A DNA stretch of 64,000 nt from contig CM067315.1 of NCBI GenBank assembly GCA_034231615.1, forward strand, positions 11,059,915-11,123,914, read 5' to 3'. Source of the stretch: Meghimatium bilineatum. Taxonomy: Eukaryota; Mollusca; Gastropoda; Stylommatophora; Philomycidae. The position numbers and the translations under genes are program-made. The stretch's first letter is position 1. Each line of letters opens with the position of its first letter. The notes under the pieces are model-generated. The model was not told the DNA's origin and searched no databases. It worked only from the letters and a program-made list of their open reading frames with translations. Below are positions 49,919 to 60,394 of the stretch, in pieces.

Positions 49919-50092
49919 TCTGTTCATAATGAAACATTTGAATATAGCTGATATTTTGAGCAAATATTTTCTCTGTTTAGAATGAAACATTTGAATATAG
50001 CTGATATTTTGAGCAAATATTTTCTCTGTTTCGAATATTATGTTTATACTTTATTAATAAACAGTTTTCTAATAACATTTGTATTTGTTTTT

Positions 50093-50338
50093 CAACTGTG
50101 TGTTGCTGGGGGCATGAAATAGCAGCACAGAATAGAAGCACTGTTTACCATTCCATGCAGGATGTAAGAGGCTGTTATGGAGGTTATGGGGTGAAGTTGA
50201 CTGTCTCATCCCATATAGGGTCAAAGTGATCCAAGCCATGCTGAGGTCAGATGTCGCAGACCGAAAGGCGCATATATCCATTCTCTAGGCTACATTCTGC
50301 TAATCTGCAGGAGTTTGAGAAAAATGCAGAAGAAGAAG
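50093..50338 (+). mobile_element. SINE family B copy
   Basis: GTGTGTTGCTGGGGGCATGA, GGTTATGGGGTGAAGTTGAC, AGACCGAAAGGCGCATATAT, then a deletion of the GCTGTAAACC block, and GAAAAATGCAGAAGAAGAAG at the end. Confidence 0.7.
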
Positions 50339-50930
50339 TACTTGCTTATATCATTTTATTGGCAGGCAATGCAGCAATAGACAGCACAATACTGAGAAGA
50401 GATGAAGCAGACTTGATCAAGGCAGTAATAAATTAATTTCAAGATGAAGATGATGTCAATGAGGCTGAGAACATACACATACAGAGAATGTCAGTAATGG
50501 GTGTATCTAGAGGGGAGGGAAGGAAAAGTAAATTTTTTGGAAAGTCCCAAAGGTCACACAAGCAAGACCTGACTGGGACTCTGAGTCTACATACACTGGG
50601 ATGGCTGCTGGAACGGAGAGTGGAGCACTTATGGAAGTGCCCCACGTGCTGTGATGCCAGATTCTAATTAGAATCTTTTAGAATCTGGAGACTGCCTTTT
50701 TGTATGCCTCATATATGTTTGTTTTTGTTGACTCATTTATTTCTGTAAACCATTATTTGCAAAGGTTTGCCCCTGGTTTGTATCCATCTTGTCGGTATAG
50801 TAATGCTTTTTTGAGGGGGCCCTGTCTGATGGTAGTCTGGAAGCATGTGAAAACCTCTTAATCTATTGTCTTCTGGTGTAATCGTGAATTGGCATTGTGT
50901 TTGTTACTGATGTTGTCATTTCTGATTCTG
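50339..50930. other. No gene seen
   Basis: Mixed unique-looking sequence. A short palindromic stretch TCTAATTAGAATCTTTTAGA is at 50662-50681. No domain was recognised in the 60-70 codon frames. Confidence 0.5.
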
Positions 50931-51315
50931 TAGTTTATTATTACTGTGAGAATTTCACATGGCACAGAAGCACAGACAAACATCATGATAAATGGGCATA
51001 AATTTGAGGACGTGAATATTTTCAAATACCTCGGATCCTGCGTATGCAGCGACGGAAAACGCAAAACAGACTTAAAGATATGCCCCTAAGGCTGGAGATA
51101 TAACTGATATGTCAAGTTTAACTTTAATTTGGAAAAGATAAATCAGTGTTAGTGTGAAAATCTAACATTGAATCTGACTTATGTTGTTTATTGCGTTGTG
51201 TTGGTGTGTAAGCTGAACACTCACTGCAGTCATGGAGAAAGGATACAGACCTTCGAATACAAATGTTACAAACAAATTCTGCGCATCTCCTATAGAGAGC
51301 ATGAGACAAATATGT
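50931..51315 (+). pseudogene. Old LINE reverse-transcriptase fragment, left part
   Basis: The + strand reads TNIMINGHKFEDVNIFKYLG (50970-51030), the region after the RT catalytic core in many LINEs. After a degraded stretch with stops it reads ERIQTFEYKCYKQILRISYR (51238-51297) and EHETN. The copy is interrupted at 51316 by a younger LINE end and continues at 51441. Stops and frameshifts make it non-functional. Confidence 0.75.
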
Positions 51316-51440
51316 CAATCAATCAAGTGCCATGCCGAATGGCATAGGCGATCATGTTTCTCCACAACTCTATCTCTCTTGTGTTGTCAATGAGCTCGGT
51401 TTGTGAAATTTTACCGTGCCACAATACTAGTCCATCTAGC
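51316..51440 (-). mobile_element. Young LINE 3' end inserted into the older LINE
   Basis: 125 bp. On the minus strand it reads LDGLVLWHGKISQTELIDNT, REIELWRNMIAYAIRHGT and stop (51323-51325), followed by the TTGATTGATTGA tail. Flanked by GACAAATATGT (51305-51315) and GACAAATGTGT (51441-51451), an 11-bp duplication with one mismatch. Same family as 40148-40395. Confidence 0.82.
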
Positions 51441-51535
51441 GACAAATGTGTACATTAGAAATAAAATAGATTCATACAGGTCTACAAGAATCATTACTGC
51501 CAATAGTAAAGCAACAAATATACCTACTTGCATGG
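51441..51535 (+). pseudogene. Old LINE reverse-transcriptase fragment, right part
   Basis: Reads TNVYIRNKIDSYRS, which continues EHETN of 51305 once one duplication copy is removed (the common LINE pattern HxTNxYVRNxI). It fades out before 51540. Confidence 0.7.
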
Positions 51536-51671
51536 TTTATAGGTCTGTTGCTTGGGTGGAGGTGGGTGGGGGGAGGTGGGTGTTCAACTCCCCTCTTCCA
51601 CCCTTAGGAAATCATGTTTTTTATTTGCTAGAAATTTAGCCAAAAGTTGGGTGAAATCCCTACATTAATGA

Positions 51672-52780
51672 TTTTTCACAAAAAAGCCATCAGCTTTCTC
51701 ATCAAAAAAGTCATCAGTTTTCTCATCAAAAAATCAATTTTCTCATCAAAAAAGTCATCAGTTTTTTCATCAACAAAGTCATCAGCTTTCCCATCAAAAA
51801 AATCATCAGCTTTCTCATAAAAAAAAGTCATCAGCTTTCTCAAAAAGTCATCAGCTTTCTCATCAAAAAAGTCATCAGTTTTCTCATCAAAAAAGTGATC
51901 AGCTTTCTCATCAAAAAAGTCATCAGCTTTCTCATAAAAAAAGTCATCAGCTTTCTTTTAAAAAACTCATCAGCTTTCTCATTAAAAAATCAACTTTCTC
52001 ATCAAAAAAGTCATCAGTTTTTCATCAAAAAAGTCATCAGTTTTTTCATCAACAGTCATCAGCTTTCTCATAAAAAATGTCATCAGCTTTCTCATAAAAA
52101 TCAACTTTCTCATCGAAAAAGTCATCAGCTTTCTCATAAAAAAATCAACTTTCTCATCAAAAAAGTCATCAGTTTTTTCATCAACAGTCATCAGCTTTCA
52201 CATAAAAAAGTCATCAGCTTTCACATAAAAAAGTGATCAGCTTTCTCATCAAAAAAGTCATCAGCTTTCTCATAAAAAAAGTCATCAGCTTTCTTTTAAA
52301 AAAATCAACTTTCTCATAAAAAATGTCATCAGCTTTCTCATAAAAAATCAACTTTCTCATCGAAAAAGTCATCAGCTTTCTCATAAAAAAATCAACTTTC
52401 TCATCAAAAAAGTCATCAGTTTTTTTATCAACAGTCATCAGCTTTCACATAAAAAAGTCATCAGCTTTCACATAAAAAAGTCATCAGCTTTCTCATAAAA
52501 AAAGTCATCAGCTTTCTCATCAAAAAAGGTATCAGCTTTCTCATCAAAAAAGTCATCAGTTTTCGCATCAAAAAAGGTATCAGCTTTCTCATCAAAAAAG
52601 TCATCAGTTTTCGCATCAAAAAAGTTTTCAGCTTTCTCATTAAAAAAAGTCATCATCTTTCTCATTCAAAAATTCATCAGTTTTCACATCAAAAAAGTCA
52701 TCAGAATTCACATAAAAAGTCATCACCTTTCGCATCAAATAAGTCATCAGCTTTCTTATCAAAAAAGTCATATTTTTTCT
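51672..52780 (+). repeat. 24-bp minisatellite, about 45 copies
   Basis: Unit GTCATCAGCTTTCTCATCAA AAAA with variants CATAAAAAAA, TTTTTTCATCAACA and TTTCGCATC. Lengths are 17-25 bp, mostly 24. Open frames on both strands (up to 113 codons, for example VISFLIKK or DDFFDEKA peptides) are products of the repeat. Small higher-order copies are visible: the block at 52005-52200 recurs near 52215-52450. Confidence 0.95.
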
Positions 52781-52894
52781 CATAAAAAGGAAGGAATAAC
52801 ATAAAAAATGGATGAATGCCTTTTTTCACATTATTTTATAGGTAAATCCCCTTCCTCAATGAAAACTTGTCTGCGGCTCTGATGGTTTTTTTGG

Positions 52895-53110
52895 ATGTGT
52901 GATGATATGATTATTCGTTATAAACTATACTACAGGGAAGTCGAGGTTGGAAGAAGCAGACGAAGTCTAAGAAAATCATGGACAGGCAGCATCAAGGGCT
53001 GGATAGGTCAAGGTATTTTCACACTCATCTGCGTCGCTGAAGAAAGAATTTGCTGGAGAACTCTGGGTGTTGTTTCATCCCATGTGGTACTACTGTGAAC
53101 CTGGCAGGTT
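52895..53110 (+). pseudogene. LINE C-terminal fragment, different family
   Basis: Open frame reading GRSRRSLRKSWTGSIKGWIG, then VAEERICWRTLGVVSSH. The arginine-rich stretch, then SW, IK-W, A-xR-WR spacing is the usual C-terminal pattern of LINE reverse transcriptase proteins. It lacks the HGT-stop-TGAT ending of the other family. No catalytic region is left. Confidence 0.6.
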
Positions 53111-53984
53111 ATAGCAGTTTTACCCAACCTTTTCTTTTAACCTTTCCCCACCCTCAATCTTTCAAAAATTCTGATGCCACCCCCTAGACCTACATTTTTT
53201 TATAGGTCTATTCAAAAAATGACTTATTCCATAAATGAAACCTAATTATAACTTGTTCAGGACACAAGACTTGCGTTTTAGGAAGAAAACACTAGAAAAT
53301 TATTAAAAGAAAAAAAACAGTTAAGTAGGCTAAATTTTCAAAACATATAATGGACATCTAAATCTCAAGAACAAAATTTTTTTTCAAGTGTCCCCCTAAA
53401 CAATGAAATTCCCCCCCCCCTTTTCACCTTTGGGGCGTGTGCCACAACACCGGGTTATAGGCTTATAGTTTTGGTGTGATAGCAGGGAAAGGAACATGAG
53501 GTAAATGGGAACTGTTGCTGACCTTTCGTGCGAAGACGGTACCTCATCTGTAATAAATAGGCTATTGTAATGTTGAACTTCTGTCATGTTTACGGGGAAA
53601 TATCACTTTTTTTCTTTAAAAAGGAACGTGCCAACTCTGATTAAGAACCTCGAATAAATAGGTCAGACTTAGGCCTGTTCAATCAATCATCTCATTTTAT
53701 CCTCACGGTAACCCCCCCCCCCCCCCCCCCCCCAACAAAAACCCAACAACCGAGAAATACAGGAATACTCAAAAACGTATACACTGTAAACTAATAACGA
53801 TGTACACAGGAGACACAGTCACGTGACATTTACAGTGTATGAATAAATGTCTCCTTAGTTGATGATTGGTCGATAAGGAATTACAACCTTTTGGTTAAGG
53901 TATGTTGACATCATGGACTTAGAATATCATGGCCTGTCAGAAAAACTAATGTGGAAGTGTTGAAAGAATCAAATGCGAAACGGA
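53111..53984. other. No gene; C tracts
   Basis: Contains CCCCCCCCCC at 53411-53420 and a 22-base C tract at 53712-53733. Otherwise unique-looking, with no recognised coding sequence. Confidence 0.6.
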
Positions 53985-54240
53985 CCCTAATATATAATAT
54001 AAGAAAAAGACAATCTTCATATTTTTGGCCACTTCATGAGACAAGGAGGTTTGGAGAATATAGTCACAACATGCAAGATTGAAGGCAGCAGAGACAGATG
54101 GCTACAACGTGAAAATATATTAGACAGTTTGACAACCTGGCACGGCAGGGAAACAACAACGAGCTTGATACATAATACTGGAGACAGAGAGATATGGAGA
54201 GCCATGGTCGCCTACGCCAGCCGGCATGGCACCTGATGAT
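53985..54240 (+). mobile_element. LINE 3' end, 5'-truncated, one frameshift
   Basis: KKRQSSYF, then after a frameshift in a T run GHFMRQGGLENIVTTCKIEG, LDSLTTWHG and IWRAMVAYASRHGT with stop at about 54234-54236. Directly after the stop comes GATGATGATGTTGATATC. Same family as 40148 and 51316, with a GAT-type tail in place of the ATTG type. Confidence 0.8.
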
Positions 54241-54567
54241 GATGTTGATATCATCTTAGCGTAAATAGGCTTCAATTTCTAGCAAGTGTACTTGCGTTAC
54301 AGCAAACACACACATCGTTAGGCTGCTTGTTGTTTAGTGAAGGCTCTACTGGCTTCGTGAACTGTTATTCCACGTGATATGGTGGTAAAAGTCCATTCGA
54401 ACCACTGATTGTGGATTATTTTGATCGTCTGTGTCACACAACATCCGTGTCATGAAAATGTTCGGAGATGAACTCCGTGAACACAGCATTCATTCACATT
54501 CATATGTTTATCAATGAACTCTCTAGTGATTGCAAAGATAGTCTTGAAAAGATAATACATTCTTCAC

Positions 54568-54668
54568 CAAGATCGATGCCTTCTGGTGCACACATCTGTT
54601 CAAGATAGATGCCTTCTGGTGCACACATCTGTTCAAGATCGATGCCTTCTGGTGTAAACATCTTTTCA
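54568..54668 (+). repeat. 33-bp tandem repeat, 3 copies
   Basis: CAAGATCGATGCCTTCTGGT, GCACACATCTGTT with an exact 33-bp step (54568, 54601, 54634). The preceding 54241-54567 is unique-looking sequence without a gene. Confidence 0.92.
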
Positions 54669-54687
54669 ACTTCTTGTTTCATTTTCT

Positions 54688-54805
54688 GTATCCATTCTCA
54701 AGCTCCTGCAGATCAGCAGGATATAGTCCAGATAAACGTTGTGCCATAATTGACAGCGTAACTGACAAATCGAACTTCAGCATAGCCTCTAGGTCAATTT
54801 GACAC
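54688..54805 (-). mobile_element. SINE family B, 5'-truncated and diverged
   Basis: CCATTCTCAAGCTCCTGCAG, ATCAGCAGGATATAGTCCAG, AACTTCAGCATAGCC and AGGTCAATTTGACAC. The central block is missing. Confidence 0.6.
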
Positions 54806-55659
54806 TGTTGGGTGAGACCAGTGTTATAAATATGTTATAGGTCATATAAGTAGGGGGAGGGGGGGGGGTAATTCCCTTTAAAAAGTCATTCGTGTGTTTT
54901 CGTGTATCAGATCTTCTTCATGTAATGTTCCTTTTGTGAAAATATCTACGGGGGGGGGGGGGGGGGAAGAGACTTTTTACCCGCATTTTGGCCAAATTTC
55001 TAATGCTAAAAGGCATAGACCTATTCTGATTTGCTAAAGGATGGAAAATTGAATATATCAACCCTACAACCTCCTTATCTACGGGCCTTTATGGGACAAC
55101 AAACTCCACCTTAAATTCCTCTTAGTTGCTGCTTACGCTTGACAGGTAACAGTTTAGCTCCCCATGCTCCCCTTTCAGACCCGCCAACCAAGGACGATTT
55201 CTATCGGAAATTAAGTTTATCTATCACTACGCTCAGATTTTTGTTTACTAGAAACAGATTCTTGAAGAGATTCTTTCTTTTTAATTATATCAAAGAACAT
55301 GGGTCAGCTGTGATGGAAATTTAATTTATTTATTGGATAATCTCCATGACAGAAGACACATGGCAATCACATAATACTGTGAATTAATTAATACTTCTAC
55401 AGAAAATACCTTATGACCACTGATCTATGTATAAATAAATCAAAGTCTTCACGCTCTACCGCATTTAGGATTACCAAGCGTGTTTATTCGCCTGAACAAA
55501 GCGAGACCAAGTGTGTTGATTTGAACACGTAACACATTTGTTGTATTTGTAAACTGTTATAGAAACTGGGACATAGGCACAACAGGGCGAGATATAAGTC
55601 AGTGTTATAAAACCAAGACATTCTTGGTGAGACCTGGACACATCTTTGCACTCAATACA
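54806..55659. other. No gene; G tracts
   Basis: A G-rich run at 54852-54868 and a 17-base G tract at 54950-54966. A 61-codon open frame at 55139-55324 has no recognisable domain. The rest is AT-rich unique-looking sequence. Confidence 0.55.
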
Positions 55660-55671
55660 TACAATTACAAT

Positions 55672-56049
55672 CATCATCATCATCAAGTGCCGTCTCCGCA
55701 ACGAAGGTTGGCTGCAACGTATCTCCAACATCTCCTGTCTCTTGTCTTGGTGGTGCACTCTGCTAGACTGTAACCTGTCCATCGTGTAATGTTACTCTCC
55801 CACTTGTATCTCTGCCTACCTCTTGCTCGCTTCCCTTTGACTTTACCCTCAAGTAAGGTCTTCAATAGGGTGTCATGTCTTTTAATGTGTCCAAAGTATT
55901 TTATTTGCTTGATCTTTATTTCTCTTAGTAGTTCTTTCTTCATATTAAGTGTCTTTAGCACCTCTTTATTTGTTTTCTTCTCTTTCCATGATGTTCTCCC
56001 TATTCTTCTATATACCCACATCTCAAAGGCATCAATTTTGTCTTCTAAT
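55672..56049 (-). mobile_element. LINE 3' end, recent, intact frame, 12-bp target duplication
   Basis: 378 bp between perfect TACAATTACAAT copies (55660-55671 and 56050-56061). The minus-strand frame is open across the whole insert: KIDAFEMWVYRRIGRTSWKE, IKQIKYFGHIKRHDTLL, KVKGKRARGRQRYKWE, WRYVAANLRCGDGT and stop. The stop runs straight into TGATGATGATGATGATTG. This is the C-terminal part of a LINE reverse transcriptase protein. The intact frame and perfect duplication mean a recent insertion, so an active full-length parent probably exists elsewhere in the genome. Confidence 0.88.
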
Positions 56050-56061
56050 TACAATTACAAT

Positions 56062-56499
56062 ACATACGTGCCATTAACATAAACAAATGTATATTACCGC
56101 AATTTTAGTAAGCAATGTATCAAGTCAAAATATTTTGAGTTTACATTTTTTTTAAACTCAGCTGACACAGGTGGATGTCGTTATATTGTGGAATTGCGTT
56201 ATTGTTGAAAGTAAATTTTCTCTCAAAAATGGAGCGTTTTAAAACTCACAAATTGCAATCCCATTTTTTTTCTCGTGAATACTAAATTTATTTTCTTGTG
56301 TTAACGAAATTATAATTAGATCTTTTAAATTACGAATTAAGAACTATGGCCATTAAAAACTGTAAGACTATATTATTACTTTGTATCAAAATTGTTTATT
56401 CAATAAATAACAGTATCAAAAATACGTTTAAGTGTAAGGTTAACCGTGTAAATACAAATAATACTAAAATTTAGATAATTTCATGACAAAAAAGTCGAG
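56062..56499. other. No gene seen
   Basis: AT-rich sequence with T and A runs and no open frame of interest. Confidence 0.5.
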
Positions 56500-56905
56500 T
56501 GAAGCACTTTCTAAGCAGCTCTCCTATACCCCCGTAATCCTCTTTCGAGGCGGTATGACATAGCAGGCGCCGACATTCGAAAGCCACTCGGACGCTAAGT
56601 ATAGCTCACCACTTAGCTGAGCACGTTTATGCTGTTAACATTCCGTACGACCGAAAACTTCACCCCGGTGACTTCGTCCTGTCTTAACATGTCATATGGG
56701 GAGGAACCAGCCTAGATCCCAAGCGGTACTGTGACGAGCGAGCTGACTCGACACTGGCTGAACCTTGACCCCGCGGTGGAGTCTAAGACATGTGAACGGA
56801 CTACTGACACTAGTTCCCATACAAAGTCAAGAGCCAACTTTTGTAGGAAAGTTCCGCGGGGAACTTGAACCTTATACGGACATTATCCCTTAACATCCAA
56901 AAGTT
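56500..56905. other. GC-richer island with hairpin, unknown
   Basis: About 400 bp of clearly higher GC and CpG content than its surroundings (GAGGCGGTATGACATAGCAG, GGCGCCGACATTCGAAAGCC, CCCCGCGGTGGAG). Near its right end AAGTTCCGCGGGGAACTT (56848-56865) forms a 7-bp stem with a GCGG loop. No long open frame. It could be a fragment of a mobile element, a structured RNA or a CpG-rich regulatory region; I cannot choose. Confidence 0.4.
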
Positions 56906-58037
56906 TATGTGCCACACTTTTGTTAACCATGTCAACAGTTAGGGAAGAATGTCGTGCATATTGCTTTCAAAAAAACGTTTTTATAAATAGTAGAACGGGG
57001 AAGAGTTACATAAAATCACTCAAAATAAATGAGAGTTGTTTATGTAAATTATATTACCACATGATCAGATCAAAATATTTGTGTTCTTATGATTTATTAA
57101 TACATTTGCACATATGAATACATTTCACATGTATTACATCCCCTTATCTGATAGTATCTGCGGGGTTATGACCCTTAATGAATAATGGAAATGTCCACTC
57201 TCTATAGCCCTGCTATCCTAGACAGAGCCTCAAAATATATTTCACAAAATTATTTTTCCATACAGAGCCTCAGTTTTTATCCTATTTTTGCATTGCAATC
57301 ACGTTTTTATCTTTTTAAAACGTCAAGTTCCAAAAAGAGTCATGTTTTTATGTTGTGAGTTTAATTCAAGTACAATTAGTTTTCGCAAAAACAAAACACT
57401 TGACATTTGTTTGGACAATCATTCAATCATGACTATTACATTTTTGTTTATAAACGTTTTATGAGATTGTCTTTTGTAGGTCATATCGACTTACTGTACC
57501 GTGTCTCTCGTCAAATACAGTAACGTGAACTCATTCTTCTAAATGACTTTACTTGACGTTGATTTGTCATTGGCTGTCGACACAATGTATACAAAAGTGA
57601 CCAATGAAAATCACTGTAATGGTTAAATAATGTGACTTCAGATGGATTATTTTCAAATAGTCCACACAACTAATTGAGAGACAAGATTATACAGTGTAGT
57701 AAACAATGTGTAATGGGGAATTTTTGATACCACATCGGTATATTCCGATCAATTCTATTTGTACTGTGTCTTTCAGCAGACATGGGTTACATGCGATCTG
57801 TTGCATTCTTTATCTTTATAATAACTAATGAAACCAGTATTCTGGTTTTCACACTTTTCATTTATTAATATATGATATGCAAGTTGTTTGGGAAAATTAG
57901 CGGTATATTGCCCTGAATGATAGATGCACAAAATAACCACCATTTAACACGTATTGTGTTTAGGCAAGTGCCACCAACTCTTTCCGTCAAAAGCACTAGA
58001 CAACACAAATTGTTTTTAAAAAGTCACACAACATTAG
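56906..58037. other. No gene seen
   Basis: AT-rich unique-looking sequence. A 65-codon frame (56920-57117) and a 62-codon frame (57917-58105) have no recognisable features. Confidence 0.5.
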
Positions 58038-58272
58038 TGTTTTTTTTTAATCTCGAGAGGGGAACAAATAATAGCAATACTGTTTGCTTTCCATGTATAT
58101 TTTAAGAAACGACTAAGGAGGTTATATGGTGGAGTTGGCTGCCCCCTCCTATATAAGGTCACAATGATACAGTGCCATTATAAAGTCGAATGGGTCAAAA
58201 GCGAAGATCTCGCATCAATGTTATGAACAATGACAAAACGCTAATTTGCAGGAGTTTGAGAACAAACGCAGA
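58038..58272 (+). mobile_element. SINE family B, diverged
   Basis: GAGAGGGGAACAAATAATAG, GACTAAGGAGGTTATATGGT, GAGTTGGCTGCCCCCTCCTA, then GCAGGAGTTTGAGAACAAAC. It lacks a clear GAA tail. Confidence 0.65.
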
Positions 58273-59084
58273 CTCAATTATCCAGAGTGAGAACTAAGAT
58301 GGAAAGCATCTATGTCTTGTTGACCAGATCTCAATGTCCTTTTTATCTCCTGTTACCAGGGTTGATCACATCATCCGTAATATCACTCCCTTAATATCCA
58401 CTTGTGCTTGTGCTTCTTTCTCTCTCACTTTCATCATCCCTTGCCTCCCATTTAGTCATATGTGTGTTTCTATTCATTGTTAGTCATCTATAGTTTGTCC
58501 TGATGATGGTTTCTTTTTCAAAACTTCGTATGTCTTTGCGTCTATTCGCTAGTATGTCGTGTGTATACATATTGACAACATTTGTATCTAAATCCGTTTT
58601 TCCTTATATTCCACTGTGTTGCCCCAGTCCTCGTATTTCCAACCGATGTGTTGATGTGTTCCCGGCACTAGAGATTAATTCCTATAGACCAGAGAAAAAA
58701 GCTTGTCATCTTTCCTCGAGGATTATTACTATCGTATATCTTATGCGTCGCATAATTCTTTTCTCCTTCTTCCTCGTTTTCCAGCAGGTCAGATGCTGAT
58801 ATGGATTCCACCAAAGAACTGTTCTGTAGTTAGAAGCTCTAGTGCAGTAGTTAGTGCAGTAGAGCTTTCCGCCAGAATTGTTTCATATAGCCATCGTTTC
58901 TCCCCTGTGCTGTGATACAGTGAGCAGTTTTGTAAAAAGAATAGAAGCATTCAAAAACTTATTTTTATGACGCAGATCTGGAAGAATCTGCGCCATAGTT
59001 TCATTTTTGAGTGAAATTATCCCCCTCCCTTCAAATATATAGCCACAAACGTGGACCTAGTTACATTTTGACAACCACTGATCT
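58273..59084. other. No gene called
   Basis: A 98-codon frame at 58503-58799 and a 70-codon one overlapping it show no domain. The minus strand between about 58690 and 58800 reads PAGKRGRRRKRIMRR, faintly like the basic C-terminal stretch of a LINE protein. The evidence is too weak for a call. Confidence 0.35.
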
Positions 59085-59360
59085 TTATCTGCTTCTTCTT
59101 TTTATGTGTTCGTCCTCAAACTCCTGTATGTTATCAGGATGTAATCCTGAGAATGGAATGTGGTATGTCATGATTTACATCGTGGTTGCGATATCTGCGC
59201 CTTTCGATCTGACACACCCTATTCAGCATGATTTCTGGATAGCATGATCCTCTATTGAATAGGAGAGCCAAATCAACCCCCCCCCCCAAAAAAAAAAAAA
59301 CCTTCTTAGTCACATTTTACGATGTGCATGGTAGACAACAATAACAGTACCATTAACTTT
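59085..59360 (-). mobile_element. SINE family B, near full length
   Basis: Tail TCTGCTTCTTCTTTTTATGT at the left, then CAAACTCCTGTATGTTATCA, GCGATATCTGCGCCTTTCGA, and the head region after a CCCCCCCCC plus A12 tract at 59279-59300. The tract replaces the CCATCCCATAA block of other copies. Confidence 0.7.
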
Positions 59361-60132
59361 GCTTCTTTTTCCATACCACATTGGCATCACTGATCTAAAC
59401 CACATTCACTGATCTAAACCACATATCACAGTACACACCAAGCATTGTTTGTGTTTTGGTTTTTCTTACTAGTCCTAATGTTGACATCTTAAGAGCAATC
59501 TTACTTTCGTGAACTGTGCTCACGAGATAGAAATAGGGCTCTGTTTACTGGAAGAAAACTTGACTATTGTGTCTTAGATAGTCACACTGACTAAACATAA
59601 TGCTTCATTCATAAAATATAATTTAGTCACAGTAAACAGAGAACTTCCCACTTTATAGAAAGTGGTTTTCACTTTATAGAAAGTGGTTTTACGTTTGCAA
59701 TGAAGGGGAGATAATATGTACAGTTGTGAACATATTTGTTTTAATTAATTATTGTGTCAAAACAAAGTTGATAAATCTATTCCTGATGTACTTTCACTTT
59801 AAACTTGCATTTACAAATTAGTGTGTTCTTTTTTTTAAATTGAATGCATCTGTCTTAAATATTTTTAAAAATTATTATGAAACTCTCACACTTAGGCTGA
59901 CACATTAAGTGTTTCCTATATACAAAAACGAGAAATTTGGATGAGATCCCCTTGTTCTATCAATTTTTAAAAAAAATCATAGGGTTACTGTTTCATTGTT
60001 ACAGTTACTCTTACTGTAATTACTGTTACTCATTGGAGCACCTGCCATCTGATGTTAAAATGGTGCCAAGATACTTGACTTTATCCCCATGATTTAATGT
60101 TGAATCATAGATAGTATATATCTTCCTTCATT
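59361..60132. other. No gene; small tandem hairpin
   Basis: At 59648-59694 the sequence CCACTTTATAGAAAGTGG is followed by a second copy (TCACTTTATAGAAAGTGG), 24 bp apart. Each can fold with a 6-7 bp stem. The rest is AT-rich. Confidence 0.55.
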
Positions 60133-60390
60133 AGACAAAGGCGTTGGACTTACATCAGCCATGTTCTCAGAATGAACAGCCTAAAAATTCCCCAGCAGTC
60201 ACTATATTGGGTGCCACCTAGAGTAAGAAGAGGGAGACCTAGAGAAACTCTACGAAGAACCATTAATAGAGAAGGCATGTCAATGAACCTAAACAACACG
60301 CAACAATTGAAAGACCTGGCAACACAGACAGAAATGGAAAGCTATGGTTTCTGCCCTATGGTCCTGGAGGAACATAACATAACATAGATA
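60133..60390 (+). pseudogene. LINE C-terminal fragment (family 3)
   Basis: RQRRWTYISHVLRMN from 60133, then RRGRPRETLRRTINREGM, and an acidic/aromatic end (EMESYGFCPMVLEEHNIT) with a stop at 60387. The WxYxxHVLRM motif and the RGRPxxTxRRT block are typical of LINE endonuclease-RT protein tails. Truncated at its 5' side. Confidence 0.72.
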
Positions 60391-60394
60391 GTAA

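Larger units (their letters stand above)
48440..50040 (+). repeat. 53-bp tandem repeat interrupted by two retroposons
   Basis: Units AATGAAACATTTGAATATAG, CTGATATTTTGAGCAAGTAT, TTTCTCTGTTCAT at 48452-48487, 48649-48758 and 49919-50037, with an exact 53-bp step (48650 to 48703). The gaps are a SINE A and retroposon copy 3. Both insertions have target duplications within this unit. Confidence 0.9.

Noticed and set aside
58690..58920. Faint LINE-like basic stretch on the minus strand
   Set aside because: Only one arginine-rich segment resembles a LINE tail; flanking motifs are missing.
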